Made by a program: the position numbers and the translations under genes. Below the pieces are notes generated by a model. The model had not been told where the DNA came from. It was given only the letters and a program-made list of their open reading frames with translations, and searched no databases. A DNA stretch of 64,000 bases from Micromonospora terminaliae (GTDB lineage: Bacteria > Actinomycetota > Actinomycetes > Mycobacteriales > Micromonosporaceae). Where the stretch lies: positions 868,001 through 932,000 of the forward strand of contig NZ_CP045309.1 in the NCBI RefSeq assembly GCF_009671205.1. The letters are read 5' to 3'. The stretch's first letter is position 1. Each line of letters starts with the position of its first letter. Of the stretch, positions 62,169 to 64,000 are shown one piece after another.

Positions 62169-63215
62169 GTGACCACCGTCGCCGTCCGGCCCGCCCGGGC
62201 CGACGCCCCCACCCGCCGCGGCGCACCCCGTCGCCTCGCGGTCACTCTGGCGGCGGCGCTCCTGCTCGTCGCCGCGCTGCTGGCCAGCCTGGCGCTCGGC
62301 AGCCGCCACCTCCCCGTCGACCAGGTGTGGCACGCGCTGGTCGCCCCGGACGGCGGCGACGCCACCACCGTGGTCCGCGAGCTGCGGCTGCCGCGTACCG
62401 CCCTGGGGCTGGTCGTCGGGGTCGCCCTGGCCCTGGCCGGGGTGCTGTTCCAGGCCGTCACCCGCAACCCGCTCGCCGAGCCGCGCATCCTCGGGGTCAG
62501 CGCCGGCGCCTCCTTCGGGGTGGTGCTGGCCATTGCCGTCTTCGGCGTGAGCACGCTCACCGGGTACGTCTGGTTCGGCATCGCGGGCGCGCTGCTCGCC
62601 GGCCTGCTGGTCTTCGCCGTCGCCAACCGCACCCGCGAGGGCGCCAGCCCGGTCACCCTCGCGCTGGTCGGCGCGGCGCTCGACGCCGGTCTCGGCGCCG
62701 TCGTGTACGCGCTGCTCAGCATCGACGCCCGCACCTTCGAGGAGTACCGGTTCTGGGTGGTGGGCGGCCTCACCGGCCGGGACGTCGGCGTCGCCGGCCA
62801 GGTGCTCCCGTTCGTCCTGGCCGGTGTGGCACTCGCCGCCCTGGCCGCCCGCGGGCTGGACGCGCTCGCACTCGGCGACGACGTCGCCCGGGGACTCGGC
62901 CACCGGATCGCCCTGGTCCGCCTCGCCGCCGGGGTCGGCGGGGTGCTGCTCACCGGCGCCGCGGTGGCCGCCGCCGGGCCGATCGCCTTCGTGGGGCTGG
63001 CCGTGCCGCACCTGGCCCGGGCCCTGGTGGGCGCCGACCACCGGTGGACGCTGCTGGTCGCCGGGTTGCTCGGTCCGGCCCTGGTGCTCGGTGCCGACGT
63101 GGTGGGCCGGCTGGTCGCCCCGCCCGGCGAGATCCCGGCCGGCATCATCACCGCCCTGCTGGGCGCCCCCCTGCTGGCCTTCCTGGTCCGCCGCGCCAAG
63201 GTGGTGACGGCATGA
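62169..63215 (+). CDS. FecCD-family siderophore ABC permease
   Basis: 348 residues with about nine membrane segments. LRLPRTALGLVVGVALALAGVLFQAVTRNPLAEPRILGVSAGASFGVVLA is the FecCD/BtuC core. WVVGGLTGRDV and AAGPIAFVGLAVPHLARALVGADHRWTLLVAGLLGPALVLGADVVGRLVAPPGEIPAGIITALLGAPLLAFLVRR complete the family, including the GPIAFVGL and PHxAR segments that contact the ATPase. It imports ferric siderophores together with the second permease, which overlaps by 4 nt (ATGA). GTG start. Two iron boxes lie upstream. No binding protein or ATPase is visible before the window ends. Confidence 0.95.
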   Translation: MTTVAVRPARADAPTRRGAPRRLAVTLAAALLLVAALLASLALGSRHLPVDQVWHALVAPDGGDATTVVRELRLPRTALGLVVGVALALAGVLFQAVTRNPLAEPRILGVSAGASFGVVLAIAVFGVSTLTGYVWFGIAGALLAGLLVFAVANRTREGASPVTLALVGAALDAGLGAVVYALLSIDARTFEEYRFWVVGGLTGRDVGVAGQVLPFVLAGVALAALAARGLDALALGDDVARGLGHRIALVRLAAGVGGVLLTGAAVAAAGPIAFVGLAVPHLARALVGADHRWTLLVAGLLGPALVLGADVVGRLVAPPGEIPAGIITALLGAPLLAFLVRRAKVVTA

Positions 63216-64000
63216 CCCCCAGCCCCCGCGATCTTGCACTGGCGGCTCCGGCAAACAGGACAGATGCCCCACCCGCGGGGCCAGAACTGCAAGATCGGCG
63301 CGGGGGAGGGGGTGCCCTGGCGGGGCGGCCGCTGCTCCGGGTCGGGCCGTTCGCCGTGCCGGTGCGGCTCCGGGCGGTGGTGGTCGCGGTCGTGCTGCTT
63401 CTGCTGCTCCTCGGTGCCGTGGTGGTCAGTCTTTCGCTCGGAACGCCGTACGTGGCTCCCGTTGACGTGCTGCGTGCGCTCTCCGGCGCCGGCACCCCGT
63501 ACGACCTCGTGGTGCTCGACCTGCGGCTGCCCCGCGCGGTGCTCGCGGCGCTGGCCGGGGCGGCCTTCGGCGTCGCCGGCACCCTGATCCAGAGCGTGGC
63601 CCGCAACCCGCTCGCCAGCCCCGACGTGATCGGCGTCACCCAGGGTGCCGGCCTGGCCGCCACGGTGGCCCTGACCAGCGGCGCGGCGGCGATCCTCGTG
63701 GCGCCGGCCGCGCTGCTCGGCGGCCTGGTGGCGGCCGTCCTGGTCTTCGCCCTCGGTGCGCGCCACGGCCTGGCCGCGCAGCGGTTCGTGCTGGCCGGCG
63801 TGGCGGTGGCGTTCGCGCTCCGGGCGCTGACCGAGGTCGTGATGCTCTCCGCCGACCCGATCGACGGGCTGCGCGCCCAGCTCTGGCTGATCGGCACCCT
63901 GGCCGGCAAGGGCTGGACCGAGGCGGCCTGGATCGCCGGCACGCTCGCCGCGCTGCTGCCCGTGCTGCTCTGGGCCGGCTGGGCGCTGCGCAGCACCGCA
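63212..64000 (+). CDS. Second FecCD-family siderophore permease, 3' end cut by window
   Basis: The frame stays open to the window end (263 codons). After a Pro/Ala/Gly-rich N-terminus of about 50 residues come VVVAVVLLLLLLGAVVVSLSLGTPYVAPVDVL, LVVLDLRLPRAVLAALAGAAFGVAGTLIQSVARNPLASPDVIGVTQGAGLAA and IDGLRAQLWLIGTLAGKGW, clearly a FecCD permease. The odd N-terminus is encoded by a large palindrome (63223-63306) that may be an inserted repeat. A GTG further in, near 63358 or 63361 before the first membrane segment, could be an alternative start. It forms a heterodimer with the preceding permease. Confidence 0.93.
   Translation, partial: MTPSPRDLALAAPANRTDAPPAGPELQDRRGGGGALAGRPLLRVGPFAVPVRLRAVVVAVVLLLLLLGAVVVSLSLGTPYVAPVDVLRALSGAGTPYDLVVLDLRLPRAVLAALAGAAFGVAGTLIQSVARNPLASPDVIGVTQGAGLAATVALTSGAAAILVAPAALLGGLVAAVLVFALGARHGLAAQRFVLAGVAVAFALRALTEVVMLSADPIDGLRAQLWLIGTLAGKGWTEAAWIAGTLAALLPVLLWAGWALRSTA
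63223..63306. repeat. Large palindrome inside the start of the second permease gene
   Basis: CCCCCGCGATCTTGCA at 63223-63238 matches the inverse complement of 63288-63306 except for a 3-nt insertion, spanning an 84-bp element. Its less GC-rich arm ATCTTGCA is unlike nearby coding DNA. It resembles dispersed palindromes I recall from Micromonospora, and it is read through in frame by the permease gene. Confidence 0.65.

Overview
The window is high-GC DNA (by eye well above 70 %, with GTG starts and G/C third codon positions throughout) from an actinobacterium. Gene content (GlgE-type glycogen synthesis, actinobacterial sdhCAB, PIG-V- and GT39-like membrane glycosyltransferases) and several dispersed palindromes of a kind I associate with Micromonospora and its relatives suggest Micromonosporaceae. 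That placement is inference. I see no rRNA, tRNA, CRISPR array, insertion sequence or prophage.

Layout: 1-11.7 kb is a surface-polysaccharide block with soluble GT4 and GT2 glycosyltransferases, three membrane GT-C-like proteins, UDP-GlcNAc 2-epimerase (wecB), a WecC-type nucleotide-sugar dehydrogenase and a WbpD-type acetyltransferase. 11.8-21.6 kb holds a DUF952 protein, an OmpR/histidine-kinase pair converging on a TAXI solute-binding lipoprotein, a WhiA-like protein without helix-turn-helix, YaaA, another membrane glycosyltransferase, an APP1-type phosphatase and a secreted low-complexity repeat protein. 21.9-30.3 kb is a compact alpha-glucan block: glgA/glgM, glgE and glgB on the minus strand, with glgC and pgm divergent. 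nadK follows.

31.4-40.5 kb is a second polysaccharide cluster (WbuB-like GT4, Wzy/ligase-like protein, flippase, glycosyltransferase-like protein, PglF/CapD-like dehydratase, DegT aminotransferase), with AT-richer intergenic DNA. After a DUF389 protein, tex and a dNTPase gene, the two missing partners of a bacillosamine-type pathway (PglD-like acetyltransferase, PglC-like phosphoglycosyltransferase) appear at 46.9-48.1 kb. 48.2-59.2 kb carries a metallo-beta-lactamase-fold hydrolase, a zinc alcohol dehydrogenase, sdhCAB with a divergent LysR gene, and hrpA. 59.3-62.0 kb has a cytidine-deaminase-fold protein strikingly like blasticidin-S deaminase, a PhyH-type dioxygenase, a YciI-like protein and a MerR regulator. 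The window ends in two FecCD siderophore permease genes behind two iron-box-like sites; the second is cut by the window edge.

Working together: the dehydratase, aminotransferase, acetyltransferase, phosphoglycosyltransferase, glycosyltransferases, flippase and polymerase form a nearly complete lipid-linked glycan assembly line. GlgC, GlgM, GlgE and GlgB make branched alpha-glucan through maltose-1-phosphate. Convergent gene pairs are either separated by strong GC hairpins or abut and overlap. Several genes have a TANNNT box 6-8 nt before the start codon, suggesting leaderless transcripts. All functional calls rest on reading motifs by eye; no database search was run.
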